Part shown: one piece after another, positions 27,218-36,484 of the stretch | Layout: each line of letters starts with the position of its first letter | Numbering within the stretch: position 1 is the first letter of the stretch | Assembly (NCBI RefSeq): GCF_002252505.1 | Contig: NZ_NNRL01000157.1 | Coordinates: 434,001 to 498,000, forward strand | Origin: Brucella grignonensis | GTDB taxonomy: Bacteria; Pseudomonadota; Alphaproteobacteria; Rhizobiales; Rhizobiaceae | Reading direction: 5' to 3' | Length of the DNA stretch: 64,000 bases | Made by a program: the position numbers and the translations under genes | Notes under the pieces: generated by a model | The model's input: the letters and a program-made list of their open reading frames with translations, nothing else | Databases searched by the model: none | What the model was told of the DNA's origin: nothing

Positions 27218-29027
27218 TCGTAATTTCTTCATCACCATTGCCCTGTCCATCCTCGTATTAACGCTGTGGCAAGTATTCTATCTGGGGCCGAAAACGGAAG
27301 CCCAGCGGGAGCAGACACGCATTGAGGAGCAGCAGCGCCAGACCCAGCAGGCAGCCCAGGGCGGCTCGCAGGGTGATACCCCACAGATGCCCGGTACGTC
27401 CGGCGCGATACCCGGCCAGAGCGATGGCGCAGCCGCAGGCGGCACATTGACCCGCGAAGCTGCTGCAGCGCAGTCGCAGCGCGTGGACATCGACACAGTT
27501 TCGCTGCGCGGTTCGATCAATCTGACCGGCGCACGTCTCGACGATCTCTATCTCAAGAAGTATCACGAGACCGTTGACAACAAGTCGCCTGAAATCGAAC
27601 TGCTTGCCCCATCGGCTCTCAAGCAGGGTTATTTCGTTGAGCTCGGCTTTACCGGCAACGAAGCAACTGGCGAAGTTCCCGGCCCCAACACTGTCTGGAC
27701 GGTTGAAGGCAACAACAAGCTGACCGCTTCGACGCCTGTTACGCTCACTTACACCAACGACAAAAACATCACATTCAAGCGCGTCATCTCGGTTGACGAT
27801 GCTTACATGTTCGCAGTTGACGATACGGTCACCAACAACACCGGCGCTCCGATCTCGCTTGCTTCCTACGGTCGTGTAACGCGTTTCAACCAGCCTGAGC
27901 ATGCAAGCGCTACCTATGTTCTCCATGAAGGCCTTATCGGCGTCATGGGTCAGGACGGCCTTCAGGAAATCAAGTATTCTAAGGTTGAAGACGACAAGGA
28001 CATTTCGTTCAAGGACGTGACTGGTGGCTGGGTCGGTATCACCGACAAATATTGGGCAGCCACACTCGTTCCGCCACAGAACGAAAAATACACGGCGCGT
28101 TTCTCGCACTTCACCAATGACCGTCCGCGCTACCAGTCGGATTTCCTCAGCGCGCCGATCACAGTTGCCGCTGGTGAGGCCAGCACCATCAAGAACCACG
28201 TCTTCGCTGGTGCCAAGGTTGTTTCGGATATTAAGAACTACGAAGAAAAGCTGGGCATCAAGCAGTTTGAACTGCTGATCGACTGGGGCTGGTTCTACTT
28301 CATCACCAAGCCGATGTTCTACCTCATCGACTGGATCTACAAGTTCTCCGGCAATTTCGGCGTCGCCATTCTGGTCGTCACCGTTCTGCTCAAGGGCCTG
28401 TTCTTCCCGCTCGCCAACAAGTCATACAAGTCGATGGCTCGTATGAAGCTGGTGCAGCCGAAGATGACGGAAATCCGCGAGAAATATGCGGATGACAAGA
28501 TGAAGCAGCAGCAGGAAATGATGCAGCTCTACAAGCAGGAAAAGATCAATCCGCTTGCAGGTTGCTGGCCAGTGCTGGTCCAGATTCCGGTATTCTTCGC
28601 GCTCTATAAGGTTCTGTACGTCACCATCGAAATGCGCCATGCGCCATTCTTTGGCTGGATTCAGGATCTTGCAGCACCCGATCCAACATCGATCTTCAAT
28701 CTGTTCGGCCTTCTGCCATTCGCAGTTCCGGCATTCCTGATGATCGGCGTATGGCCGCTGATTATGGGCATCACCATGTTCCTGCAGATGCGCATGAACC
28801 CGACGCCTCCAGATCCAACACAGGCGATGATCTTCACCTGGATGCCAATCATCTTCACCTTCATGCTGGCATCGTTCCCAGCAGGTCTCGTCATCTACTG
28901 GGCATGGAACAACACGCTTTCCATCACCCAGCAGGCTGTGATTATGAAACGTCAGGGCGTCAAGATCGAACTTTTTGACAATCTGAAAGACCTCTTCAGG
29001 CGAAAGCCGAAAGAGGCGAAGAAGTAA
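27207..29027 (+). CDS. yidC: Membrane protein insertase YidC
   Basis: A 606-residue protein of the Oxa1/YidC family with the Gram-negative layout. One N-terminal transmembrane helix ([20 protein letters not shown]) is followed by a Gln/Gly-rich linker and a large periplasmic beta domain. The conserved insertase core follows ([20 protein letters not shown] onward; the loop [37 protein letters not shown]). The cytoplasmic tail is basic. It inserts and folds inner-membrane proteins with or without SecYEG. The start at 27207 gives MENNRNFF, the family-typical N-terminus. Confidence 0.98.
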   Translation: MENNRNFFITIALSILVLTLWQVFYLGPKTEAQREQTRIEEQQRQTQQAAQGGSQGDTPQMPGTSGAIPGQSDGAAAGGTLTREAAAAQSQRVDIDTVSLRGSINLTGARLDDLYLKKYHETVDNKSPEIELLAPSALKQGYFVELGFTGNEATGEVPGPNTVWTVEGNNKLTASTPVTLTYTNDKNITFKRVISVDDAYMFAVDDTVTNNTGAPISLASYGRVTRFNQPEHASATYVLHEGLIGVMGQDGLQEIKYSKVEDDKDISFKDVTGGWVGITDKYWAATLVPPQNEKYTARFSHFTNDRPRYQSDFLSAPITVAAGEASTIKNHVFAGAKVVSDIKNYEEKLGIKQFELLIDWGWFYFITKPMFYLIDWIYKFSGNFGVAILVVTVLLKGLFFPLANKSYKSMARMKLVQPKMTEIREKYADDKMKQQQEMMQLYKQEKINPLAGCWPVLVQIPVFFALYKVLYVTIEMRHAPFFGWIQDLAAPDPTSIFNLFGLLPFAVPAFLMIGVWPLIMGITMFLQMRMNPTPPDPTQAMIFTWMPIIFTFMLASFPAGLVIYWAWNNTLSITQQAVIMKRQGVKIELFDNLKDLFRRKPKEAKK

Positions 29028-29033
29028 AAAGAC

Positions 29034-29063
29034 AAAAAGCCCCGCAGATGCGGGGCTTTTTTT
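29034..29063 (+). terminator. Intrinsic terminator after yidC
   Basis: AAAAGCCCCGC/GCGGGGCTTTT stem with an AGAT loop and seven T, just after the yidC stop. engB, 90 bases further on, must either read through or use its own promoter. Confidence 0.9.
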
Positions 29064-29149
29064 GTGCTCGTTGATCCAGAGCGGTTGACAATGCGGCGCG
29101 TAACCGTGATGCGTGTCTTTTACGGAATATACGGATCAGGAAGACCACA

Positions 29150-29863
29150 TTGAGCGATCAGGACAAAAAGCAGGCAGCAGCCCAGTTAGCAGCAGATGCG
29201 ACCCGTGCAGCCCATGCGGCTTTGGTCGAAGAAGGACGCTTGCTCTTCAAAAAATCGTGGATCTTCATCCGTGGCGTGCCCTCGATGAAATTCCTGCCGC
29301 CGGAAGGTCCGGTTGAAGTCGCTTTTGCCGGACGCTCGAATGTCGGCAAATCTTCGCTTATCAATGCGATTGTCGGCAAGAAGGGTCTGGCCCGTACATC
29401 GAACACGCCGGGCCGTACGCAGGAACTCAACTATTTCGTTCCCGATGGTTATTCCGGTGAGAATGGTGACCTTCCGCCGCTCGCACTCGTCGATATGCCT
29501 GGCTATGGCTTTGCAGAAGCACCGAAAGCGCACGTCGATGCGTGGACGCGACTTGTATTCGATTATCTGCGTGGACGCACCACTTTGAGACGCGTCTATG
29601 TGTTGATCGACTCGCGCCACGGCATCAAAAAGAACGATGCGGAAGTGCTCGACTTGCTCGACAAGGCGGCTGTCTCCTATCAGATCGTGCTGACCAAAAT
29701 TGATAAGATCAAGGCGGCAGGCATTCCTCGTCTGATGGAAGAAACTCACACGCTCACCAAGAAGCGTGCAGCCTGCTTCCCCGGTATCATCACGACCTCA
29801 TCGGAAAAAGGCCTCGGCCTTGATGAGTTGCGCGCTGCTATCGCGCTTGTCGCGAAGGAATAG
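29150..29863 (+). CDS. engB: Ribosome-biogenesis GTPase EngB (YihA/YsxC)
   Basis: A 237-residue GTPase: G1 [18 protein letters not shown]2 within [16 protein letters not shown]3 [14 protein letters not shown]4 [10 protein letters not shown] and G5 [10 protein letters not shown]. It acts in late assembly of the 50S subunit. The start is TTG at 29150, with AGGAAG about eight bases upstream; the first ATG is inside the conserved domain, so TTG (or an equally unusual codon) is needed. Confidence 0.95.
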   Translation: MSDQDKKQAAAQLAADATRAAHAALVEEGRLLFKKSWIFIRGVPSMKFLPPEGPVEVAFAGRSNVGKSSLINAIVGKKGLARTSNTPGRTQELNYFVPDGYSGENGDLPPLALVDMPGYGFAEAPKAHVDAWTRLVFDYLRGRTTLRRVYVLIDSRHGIKKNDAEVLDLLDKAAVSYQIVLTKIDKIKAAGIPRLMEETHTLTKKRAACFPGIITTSSEKGLGLDELRAAIALVAKE

Positions 29864-29864
29864 A

Positions 29865-30467
29865 CTAGCTCGGACAGCTTGCCGACTGATTGTTTAGTCC
29901 CTGCTTGAGCTGTTCAAATCGCGTGGTGGTTTTTGCGCCATCGCGCGTGATACGCAGAACATACATGCTGTCAAAGTCTTCGCCCGGCCACTTTGGCACG
30001 AGAGCCTTATCGGCACCACTGTCCTTCACGATATTTCTGGCAAGCTTTACGAGCTGCTTGTGCTCCCAACTGATAAGCACGGTGGCATTCCGATACTCGG
30101 GCCGTGCGAGGGTGGCTTGCAGCTCCTCAATATCCTTGAAGCCGAAGCGCGTATCAACGGGCATTCCAAACGTAATAGCCGTCGGCTCAACCGTGGCAAG
30201 CGGACGATTATAGGAATAGATCGCGCCCTTATCTTCCTTCAGCTGCGCCGGGTTGGGCGCAAAAATGAAATCCGGTTTGCCGAATTTTTGCTCAATCACC
30301 GCAGGCAGTTTCAGCGCACGGTTCAGGCCCTGGCAATTGAGTTGCCCCAAACCCTGTTCCGGCTTTTCGCCATGTCGTAACATGATGATGGTTTCGGTCG
30401 TCGAGGCTGCCTGCGACACACCTATGCCTGCCAGAAAAATCAAAGTCGTGAAAACTGTCCGCCGCAT
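29865..30467 (-). CDS. Secreted histidine-phosphatase-family protein
   Basis: A 200-residue protein with a signal peptide (MRRTVFTTLIFLAGIGVSQA) and a histidine-phosphatase core starting IIMLRHGEKP (phospho-His in RHG). The second His of the site is in ISWEHKQLV. The fold is abbreviated compared with phosphoglycerate mutase, and no obvious sugar-phosphate pocket can be assigned. Probably a periplasmic phosphatase. The start at 30467 has GGAG seven bases upstream; the frame is open to 30575 without a ribosome site. Transcribed opposite to engB and argB. Confidence 0.82.
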   Translation of the reverse strand: MRRTVFTTLIFLAGIGVSQAASTTETIIMLRHGEKPEQGLGQLNCQGLNRALKLPAVIEQKFGKPDFIFAPNPAQLKEDKGAIYSYNRPLATVEPTAITFGMPVDTRFGFKDIEELQATLARPEYRNATVLISWEHKQLVKLARNIVKDSGADKALVPKWPGEDFDSMYVLRITRDGAKTTTRFEQLKQGLNNQSASCPS

Positions 30468-30656
30468 TGAACCACTCCATTCGAGAGCATGTGTTATGCG
30501 CAATCTTCTCGCGCACTCATAGGATTTTAATTGGGCGATCTTTGGCAACGCGTTCAAATATTCGCGAACAAACAATGGAAAACCGTTTTACAGAACAGTG
30601 CATATTGCTTAGAAAAGCCTGCCTCTCTTGCCCTGTCGCCAGCCATGGAGCCCGCG

Positions 30657-31547
30657 ATGACGACTCTTGAAAATCCTGAAATGCAAGCGCAACTCCTGTC
30701 CGCAGCTCTGCCCTATATGCAGCGCTACGAAAACAAGAATGTCGTGGTGAAATATGGCGGTCACGCCATGGGAAACCCTGAACTGGGCAAGGCTTTTGCC
30801 CGAGACATTGCGCTTCTGAAGCAGTCAGGCATCAATCCGATTGTCGTTCATGGCGGTGGCCCACAGATTCAGGCGATGCTGACGAAGCTCGGCATTGAAT
30901 CGCGCTTTGAAGGCGGTCTTCGTGTCACCGACGAGAAGACCGTTGAAGTGGTGGAAATGGTTCTCGCCGGTTCCATCAACAAGGAAATCGTCGCCCTTAT
31001 CAATGCCGAAGGCGAATGGGCCATCGGTCTCTGCGGCAAAGACGGTAACATGGTTTTCGCGCGCAAGGCGCACAAGACAGTTGTCGATCCGGATTCCAAC
31101 ATCGAAAAAGTGCTTGATCTTGGCTTCGTTGGTGAACCAGCAGAAGTTGACCGCACACTTCTCGATCTTCTGGCACGTTCGGAAATGATCCCGGTTATAG
31201 CACCCGTCGCACCCGGTCGCGACGGTCATACCTACAACATCAACGCAGACACCTTTGCAGGCGCTATCGCTGGTGCGCTGGCTGCAACGCGTCTTCTGTT
31301 CCTCACCGACGTCCCGGGCGTTCTCGACAAGGACAAGAAGCTCATCAAGGAATTGTCGGTTGCGGATGCACAGGCGCTGATCAAGGACGGCACGATTTCG
31401 GGCGGCATGATCCCGAAGGTCGAAACCTGCATCGATGCGATCCGTCGCGGCGTTGAGGGCGTTGTTATTCTTAACGGCAAGACACCGCATTCCGTACTGC
31501 TTGAGCTTTTCACGGAGCATGGTGCTGGAACATTGATTGTACCGTAA
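30657..31547 (+). CDS. argB: Acetylglutamate kinase
   Basis: A 296-residue amino-acid kinase catalysing ATP-dependent phosphorylation of N-acetyl-L-glutamate, the second step of arginine synthesis. The motifs [27 protein letters not shown], and [14 protein letters not shown] are intact, and [19 protein letters not shown] is present near the active site. The start at 30657 has GGAG seven bases upstream; an ATG at 30645 is in frame but less well placed. A terminator follows immediately. Confidence 0.97.
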   Translation: MTTLENPEMQAQLLSAALPYMQRYENKNVVVKYGGHAMGNPELGKAFARDIALLKQSGINPIVVHGGGPQIQAMLTKLGIESRFEGGLRVTDEKTVEVVEMVLAGSINKEIVALINAEGEWAIGLCGKDGNMVFARKAHKTVVDPDSNIEKVLDLGFVGEPAEVDRTLLDLLARSEMIPVIAPVAPGRDGHTYNINADTFAGAIAGALAATRLLFLTDVPGVLDKDKKLIKELSVADAQALIKDGTISGGMIPKVETCIDAIRRGVEGVVILNGKTPHSVLLELFTEHGAGTLIVP

Positions 31548-31553
31548 TCCAGT

Positions 31554-31575
31554 AGCCGCCTTCGGGCGGCTTTTT
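31554..31575 (+). terminator. Intrinsic terminator after argB
   Basis: AGCCGCC/GGCGGCT stem with a stable TTCG tetraloop and a T run, just downstream of the argB stop. Confidence 0.9.
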
Positions 31576-31604
31576 CTTGGCCCGCCTTCGTGACATAAAG
31601 ACTT

Positions 31605-32309
31605 ATGACCAATCAACCTGATGCTCCGGCCTTTGCCCACGTTACCGACTGGGTATTCGACCTCGACAATACGCTCTATCCGCACGCAGCCGATCTGTTT
31701 TCCCAGATCGACGTACGCATGACGAGTTATGTCGAGAACCTCCTGAAACTGCCGCGTGACGAAGCGCGCAAGATTCAGAAGCAGTTTTATCTGGAATATG
31801 GCACCACGCTGAAGGGCCTGATGGAGTGCCATGAGATCGATCCTGACGACTTTCTCAGACAAGTCCACGACATCGACTATTCATGGTTGAAACCCGATCC
31901 CACACTCGGGGCTGCCATTCGTGCCCTGCCCGGCCGCCGTTTCATCTTCACCAATGGTGATCGCGGCCATGCGGAACGTGCAGCACAGCAGCTCGGCATT
32001 CTTGATGATTTCGACGATATTTTCGACATCGTTGCAGCAGGCCTGACACCCAAGCCAGAACGTGTCACTTATGATCGTTTTCTCGGCGCATTCGGCATTG
32101 ACGCACAAAAGGCAGTCATGTTTGAAGATCTGGCGCGCAATCTTGTCGTGCCGAAGACATTGGGCATGAAAACCGTGCTGGTGGTTCCAAACAATTTTGA
32201 GCCGACATTCTCGGAGATTTGGGAAAGTGACCCGGAATTCACCGATCAGGTGGATTATGTGACCGATAATCTGACCCAGTTTCTGGAAACCATAATTGCA
32301 GACCGATAG
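31605..32309 (+). CDS. Pyrimidine 5'-nucleotidase (HAD family)
   Basis: A 234-residue HAD phosphatase of the pyrimidine-5'-nucleotidase type. Motif I is VFDLDNTLYPHAADLF, motif II FIFTNGDRGHAERAA, motif III/IV region KPERVTYDRFL and MFEDLARNLVVPK. Members dephosphorylate UMP/CMP or remove damaged nucleotides. Its stop overlaps the TTG start of the next gene by 14 bases, suggesting a two-gene unit, although the partner is a membrane protein of unknown role. Confidence 0.87.
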   Translation: MTNQPDAPAFAHVTDWVFDLDNTLYPHAADLFSQIDVRMTSYVENLLKLPRDEARKIQKQFYLEYGTTLKGLMECHEIDPDDFLRQVHDIDYSWLKPDPTLGAAIRALPGRRFIFTNGDRGHAERAAQQLGILDDFDDIFDIVAAGLTPKPERVTYDRFLGAFGIDAQKAVMFEDLARNLVVPKTLGMKTVLVVPNNFEPTFSEIWESDPEFTDQVDYVTDNLTQFLETIIADR

Positions 32310-33192
32310 GCAGTTCACCGGCCTTGAAAAGCGCATCGATAAGGCGGCTCACCGCCTTCTCGACAGCTTGCCCCGGCATCGCATCAGCGATGCGCTAATT
32401 GAGTTTCTCGTTTTCGGATTGAAACAGGCATGGGCCTGCCTGTTTGGCGGCGCAATGCTGGGTCTCATCATCCTTACACGCTGGTTCTGGCCAGAAGGTG
32501 GAATTGGGGGTGCTGCAGGATTTATCACCCGCTACGATTTCCTGTTTCTCTCCGCTGTTGTGATCCAGCTTGGAATGCTTGTCTTCAAGCTGGAGGCTTG
32601 GGAAGAAGCCAAGGTCATCGTCATTTTCCATATTGTCGGAACGGCGATGGAAGTATTCAAAACCCATGCGGGATCATGGATCTATCCGGAGGAAAACTTC
32701 TTCCGGATCGGTGGCGTGCCACTGTTTTCAGGCTTCATGTATGCAGCTGTCGGCTCGTATATGGCGCGTATCAACCGCATCTTCGATATCAGGCTCAACC
32801 ACTACCCGCCGCTCTGGACGACGATTGTGCTGGCGGCTGCGATCTATATCAATTTCTTCGCCCACCACTTCATCTGGGATATGCGCTGGGTGTTGTTTGC
32901 CGCAACCTTCGCGCTCTACTGGCGCACAAGCATGCATTATCGCGTGTTTCGCTTCAGGCATAAAATGCCGCTGCTGGTCGCGTTCCTGCTCACATCGCTG
33001 TTCATCTGGATCGCGGAAAACATCGGGACCTGGTCGAAAGCCTGGCTCTATCCCAACCAGCGCAATGGCTGGGAGCTGGTCTCAATGAGCAAGCTTGGCT
33101 CGTGGTATCTGCTGATGATTATTTCAGTCGTGCTGGTAACACTCGTTCACCGCCCGCGCGAATACTTAGAAAACGAAAACGCCCGGTCATAA
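32296..33192 (+). CDS. DUF817 integral membrane protein (YoaT-like)
   Basis: A 298-residue protein with eight or so predicted transmembrane helices. It contains the DUF817-type blocks FGLKQAWACLFGGAMLGLII, the charged loop GTAMEVFKTHAGSWIYPEE and AENIGTWSKAWLYPNQRNGW. Function unknown. The start is TTG at 32296, inside the end of the upstream nucleotidase gene, with GGAA upstream; no ATG is available before the first helix. The stop codon lies in the loop of a GC-rich hairpin that probably terminates the convergent LOG-family gene. Confidence 0.83.
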   Translation: MQTDRQFTGLEKRIDKAAHRLLDSLPRHRISDALIEFLVFGLKQAWACLFGGAMLGLIILTRWFWPEGGIGGAAGFITRYDFLFLSAVVIQLGMLVFKLEAWEEAKVIVIFHIVGTAMEVFKTHAGSWIYPEENFFRIGGVPLFSGFMYAAVGSYMARINRIFDIRLNHYPPLWTTIVLAAAIYINFFAHHFIWDMRWVLFAATFALYWRTSMHYRVFRFRHKMPLLVAFLLTSLFIWIAENIGTWSKAWLYPNQRNGWELVSMSKLGSWYLLMIISVVLVTLVHRPREYLENENARS

Positions 33193-33203
33193 CAGACCGG
33201 GCG
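33172..33203 (-). terminator. Intrinsic terminator on the minus strand, overlapping the DUF817 3' end
   Basis: CGCCCGGTC/GACCGGGCG stem with a six-base loop. On the minus strand it is followed by GTTTTCGTTTT, which fits termination of the LOG-family transcript. The DUF817 stop TAA is in the loop. Confidence 0.7.
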
Positions 33204-33214
33204 CTCTGGAATCT

Positions 33215-33321
33215 TTACAGCGGTTCCAGTTAAGAAGGAATCGTTGGAACCGCTGTAACTGTTTGTTTTTACGCATTATCCAACGCAAAACCGCTTCGCA
33301 CTTTTGCTGGAAATGCTATAA
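33215..33321 (-). repeat. Family B intergenic repeat (inverted)
   Basis: TTACAGCGGTTCCAG to TTGGAACCGCTGTAA palindrome, then the reverse of the family B core (GCAAAACCGCTTCGCACTTT). It lies between the LOG-family stop and its terminator. Confidence 0.75.
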
Positions 33322-33330
33322 TAGAAGAGA

Positions 33331-34170
33331 TCAAAGCTTATAGAAGTTCTTGATCTCGTCCCATGCTTCGTCGGCTGTTTCGACAAAGGTCAGCAGTTCA
33401 ATATCGGCAGGCGAAATCGTGCCCTGCTCTGCCAGAAACTCGATATTGATCGCCTTGCTCCAGAACTCTTTGCCAAACAGGATCAGTGGCATACGCTCCA
33501 TGCGATCAGTCTGGATCAGCGTCATGGCTTCAAACAGCTCGTCCATCGTGCCAAAACCGCCGGGGAATACGCAGACAGCTTTTGCACGCATCAGAAAGTG
33601 CATCTTGCGCAGCGCAAAGTAGTGGAAGTTGAAGCAAAGTTCCGGCGTTACATAGGCGTTCGGTGCCTGCTCATGCGGCAGAACGATGTTGAGACCGATG
33701 GTCGGCGCACCAACATCCGCCGCCCCACGATTACCAGCTTCCATCACACCCGGGCCGCCACCCGTAACCACGATGAACTCGCGATAGTAGGTGGTCGCAG
33801 AATATTCAGAGCAGATACGGGCAAACTTGCGTGCTTCTTCATAATAGCGCGAATTGGCCTCCAGATTTTTCTTCTGCACTTCATTTTTCGCAGCCCAGGC
33901 TTCGCCGCCCGGCTCTGGAATACGTGCACCACCGAACAAAACGACCGTAGATTTAATGCCACGATCCGCAAGGATCAGTTCGGGTTTAAGAAGCTCAAGC
34001 TGAAGCCGGATTGGACGCACATCACGTCGCGTCATGAAGTCATCATCCATGAAGGCGAGCCTATAGGCCTCAGCCTCAGTCTGAGGCGTCTTTGGCACCG
34101 TACGTGCCTGTTTAACGGCTTCCTCAGAATTGGGGAAAGGCGTCCAGCCAGTCTTCTCCATCGGGTTCAT
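33331..34170 (-). CDS. LOG-family / TIGR00730 Rossmann-fold nucleotide-binding protein
   Basis: A 279-residue protein with the lysine-decarboxylase-like (LOG) signature. [18 protein letters not shown] and [14 protein letters not shown] (PGGxGTxxE) form the nucleotide site. Relatives hydrolyse nucleoside 5'-monophosphates to base and ribose phosphate (cytokinin-activating LOG; PpnN). The extra N-terminal roughly 85 residues mark the longer bacterial subgroup. The start at 34170 has AAGGAG nine bases upstream. Divergent from dapD. Confidence 0.86.
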   Translation of the reverse strand: MNPMEKTGWTPFPNSEEAVKQARTVPKTPQTEAEAYRLAFMDDDFMTRRDVRPIRLQLELLKPELILADRGIKSTVVLFGGARIPEPGGEAWAAKNEVQKKNLEANSRYYEEARKFARICSEYSATTYYREFIVVTGGGPGVMEAGNRGAADVGAPTIGLNIVLPHEQAPNAYVTPELCFNFHYFALRKMHFLMRAKAVCVFPGGFGTMDELFEAMTLIQTDRMERMPLILFGKEFWSKAINIEFLAEQGTISPADIELLTFVETADEAWDEIKNFYKL

Positions 34171-34279
34171 GCTTGCCTGCTCCTTCAATTTCAATGCGTA
34201 TCGGTATTTTAGCACCCATTCTGGCGTTAAATTCTTAATCTGGCACAATTGCGATCAGTTATTTCGCACAATAACGCGA

Positions 34280-34308
34280 TTGACCCATATGGTGCCTTCG
34301 CTTAATCA
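34280..34308 (+). promoter_or_regulatory. Candidate sigma-70-type promoter for dapD
   Basis: TTGACC, a 17-base spacer and TAATCA, about 70 bases upstream of the dapD start. The -10 match is moderate. Confidence 0.4.
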
Positions 34309-34375
34309 CTTCTGTGACAACTGCCGACCGAAAAGACGGCAGCCGTTTATCCTGCCATTTTATGGAGACCGCCAT

Positions 34376-35230
34376 ATGACCAAGCCAGATTTCGCCTCCC
34401 TTGAGAAGGTCATCGAAAAGGCTTTTGACGAACGCGATGGCATCAACACGGCAACCCGCGGCGAAATTCGCGATGCTGTCGAACAGTCGCTGCTTATGCT
34501 TGATCGCGGTGAAGCGCGTGTGGCAGAAAAACAGGCGGACGGCAACTGGCAGGTCAATCAGTGGCTCAAAAAAGCCGTGCTGCTTTCTTTCCGCCTCAAC
34601 CCGATGGAAGTCATCAAGGGTGGGCCCGGCCAGTCGTCCTGGTGGGACAAAGTTCCATCAAAGTTTGATGGCTGGACTGCCAACGAATTTGAGAAAGCCG
34701 GCTTCCGCGCCGTTCCAAACTGCGTCGTCCGTCATTCCGCTTACATTGCACCAAACGCGATCCTGATGCCCTCTTTTGTCAATCTCGGCGCTTATGTCGA
34801 CGAAGGCACGATGGTCGACACATGGGCAACCGTCGGCTCCTGCGCGCAGATCGGCAAGAACGTGCATCTCTCGGGTGGCGTCGGTATTGGCGGGGTTCTG
34901 GAACCAATGCAGGCTGGGCCAACCATTATCGAAGACAACTGCTTCATCGGCGCTCGTTCGGAAGTCGTCGAAGGTTGTATCGTTCGCGAAGGTGCCGTGC
35001 TCGGCATGGGCGTCTTCATCGGCAAGTCCACCAAGATCGTTGACCGGGCAACCGGCGAAGTGTTCTACGGTGAAGTACCGCCTTACTCGGTTGTTGTCGC
35101 TGGCACCATGCCGGGTAAAAATGTTCCGGGCGAAAACTGGGGCCCGAGCCTTTATTGCGCCGTCATCGTCAAGCGCGTCGATGAAAAGACCCGCTCCAAG
35201 ACTTCGATCAACGAATTGCTGCGTGATTAA
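34376..35230 (+). CDS. dapD: Tetrahydrodipicolinate N-succinyltransferase
   Basis: A 284-residue enzyme that succinylates tetrahydrodipicolinate in the lysine/diaminopimelate pathway. It is built of hexapeptide (left-handed beta-helix) repeats, seen in [20 protein letters not shown] and [20 protein letters not shown], and ends in the typical SINELLRD. The N-terminal helical domain contains [28 protein letters not shown] lies nine bases before the ATG at 34376. The pathway partner dapE is 2 kb downstream and dapB is 23 kb away. Confidence 0.97.
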   Translation: MTKPDFASLEKVIEKAFDERDGINTATRGEIRDAVEQSLLMLDRGEARVAEKQADGNWQVNQWLKKAVLLSFRLNPMEVIKGGPGQSSWWDKVPSKFDGWTANEFEKAGFRAVPNCVVRHSAYIAPNAILMPSFVNLGAYVDEGTMVDTWATVGSCAQIGKNVHLSGGVGIGGVLEPMQAGPTIIEDNCFIGARSEVVEGCIVREGAVLGMGVFIGKSTKIVDRATGEVFYGEVPPYSVVVAGTMPGKNVPGENWGPSLYCAVIVKRVDEKTRSKTSINELLRD

Positions 35231-35249
35231 TTTGTCAGCATAATCAAAC

Positions 35250-35284
35250 AAAAAGGCGAAGCCCAAGAGCTTCGCCTTTTTTTA
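35250..35284. terminator. Bidirectional intrinsic terminator after dapD
   Basis: AAAAGGCGAAGC/GCTTCGCCTTTT stem with a six-base loop and a long T run on the plus strand; the A-rich left flank serves the convergent small gene. Confidence 0.9.
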
Positions 35285-35301
35285 TTTCACTGCCAGAATG
35301 A

Positions 35302-35529
35302 TTAGTTCTGGTAGCTCGAAGGCGATGCATCACCGAAGCGGTGTGCAGAACCGTCGCTATAGGTCTGGTTCTGGATAGAAGCAGGAGCCGTGTAGTCAAC
35401 GCCCTGGGTTGCAACAGGCGTACGATCGTTTGCATAAAGATCAGCTGGTTCACCAACATGTGGATTTTCAGCGAAAGCAGCACCGGCGCTAAGGGCAACG
35501 GCTACGGCAGCAAGAGCAAACTTCTTCAT
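35302..35529 (-). CDS. Small secreted protein, DUF680-like (copy 1)
   Basis: A 75-residue protein: a signal peptide (MKKFALAAVAVALSAGAAFA, cut before ENPH), then a mature part of about 55 residues with NPHVGEPADLYANDRTPVAT and the C-terminus FGDASPSSYQN. It matches the small rhizobial DUF680 group. Exported, function unknown. AAGGA lies nine bases before the ATG. A paralogue in the same orientation starts at 35971, and the two are nearly identical in the NPxVGEPADLYANDRTPVATQ block. Confidence 0.8.
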   Translation of the reverse strand: MKKFALAAVAVALSAGAAFAENPHVGEPADLYANDRTPVATQGVDYTAPASIQNQTYSDGSAHRFGDASPSSYQN

Positions 35530-35693
35530 TTTTATAATCCTTCTATCGCCCCATCGGATGGCAACTCGCCCTTCCCTTCGGGGACTCCGGGATGACAGGA
35601 AGCCATCCTCCGGGGAGATTCGTTAAAATCGTTGAGTATTTTAAATTCGGTAGCGAGAACCTTGGGAGGCCGTACTCACTACCTTCACGTCTG

Positions 35694-35723
35694 CTATTCC
35701 GATCTGTGATCAGATCGGGATAG
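35694..35723. repeat. 13-bp inverted repeat between the DUF680-like paralogues
   Basis: CTATTCCGATCTG and CAGATCGGGATAG pair with one mismatch around a TGAT loop, 20 bases past the stop of copy 2. No T run follows. Confidence 0.6.
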
Positions 35724-35743
35724 TAAAGCTTTTAATCGAACTC

Positions 35744-35971
35744 TTAGTTCGAGAAGCTGGAAGGCGAAGCATCACCGAAACGGTTTGCCGAACCATCCAT
35801 ATAGGTCGACTGGCCAATTGCTGCAGTCGCGGTGTGATCGACGCGCTGTGTAGCAACTGGGGTACGGTCGTTTGCATAAAGATCAGCTGGTTCACCAACA
35901 TTTGGGTTTTCAGCGAAAGCAGCACCGGCGCTAAGAGCGAGAGCAGCGGCAGCAAGAACAAACTTATTCAT
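35744..35971 (-). CDS. Small secreted protein, DUF680-like (copy 2)
   Basis: A 75-residue paralogue of the protein at 35302, with signal peptide MNKFVLAAAALALSAGAAFA and mature start ENPNVGEPADLYANDRTPVA. The middle diverges, while the end FGDASPSSFSN is conserved. An AAGGAG box precedes its ATG. The two genes are separated by about 215 bases, so they arose by tandem duplication and probably have separate promoters. No enzyme motif; a periplasmic or stress-linked role is only a guess. Confidence 0.8.
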   Translation of the reverse strand: MNKFVLAAAALALSAGAAFAENPNVGEPADLYANDRTPVATQRVDHTATAAIGQSTYMDGSANRFGDASPSSFSN

Positions 35972-36389
35972 TTTCTATCTCCTTAGTCTGATGGGCGGCG
36001 TTCTATGCGTCGTCCTCATGCAGCTCAAATGGGTGACAATGAGAGAAAGTTCCAGTCACGAAAGTGTTTTCTTAATCACACATTTGTGCATTTAATTTTT
36101 CAAGAACGGTCAAAAAAAGAGAAAAATATACATTATAAACAAATGGTTATCTCATATATCAACATTCACAGAACTGTTATATGGATATTTTTGTTCGTTT
36201 TCTTCGAACAGACTGTTCGCATTCACTGTATAATATTAGCGAACAATGAGGCTCAATGGCGACAATTATGCGGCTGATAGCTTCATCCTCGCCATGATCT
36301 GCAAATCAAAAACAGGCGTTCAATGCTCGCACCGCCATCGCAAGTAGGGCGATAATAAAAAAGGCTCAGATTGCACGCGAGGCAAAAAA
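35972..36389. other. AT-rich intergenic region, no convincing gene
   Basis: The stretch at about 36060-36260 is far more AT-rich than the neighbours. An open frame at 36005-36277 has no ribosome-binding site or recognisable sequence, so I do not call it. The upstream control region of the DUF680-like copy 2 is expected near 35975-36050. Confidence 0.6.
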
Positions 36390-36484
36390 TAGAGCGCCGA
36401 TCTGACCCAATCAGATCGGCGCTCTAATCATTTGTTTTTAAGTGCACCCCGAAAACCGGTTCACACTTTTCAGAAACGCTTTAA
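36390..36484 (-). repeat. Family A intergenic repeat (inverted)
   Basis: TAGAGCGCCGATCTGACCCA then TCAGATCGGCGCTCTA palindrome, followed by the reversed core (CCCCGAAAACCGGTTCACAC). Its last bases supply the TAA stop of the BTLCP gene. Confidence 0.78.

Noticed and set aside
27258-28199. A 313-codon frame opposite yidC
   Set aside because: Antisense shadow of yidC; composition biased by the complement of its linker.
30825-31868. A 347-codon minus-strand frame opposite argB and the nucleotidase gene
   Set aside because: It spans two well-supported genes and their terminator on the other strand, with no homology or ribosome-binding site.
35302-35971. Possible assembly artefact for the duplicated DUF680-like genes
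   Set aside because: The copies differ clearly in the middle of the protein and in their flanks, as expected for diverged paralogues.
36005-36277. A 90-codon frame in the AT-rich gap
   Set aside because: No ribosome-binding site or recognisable sequence; low-complexity region.
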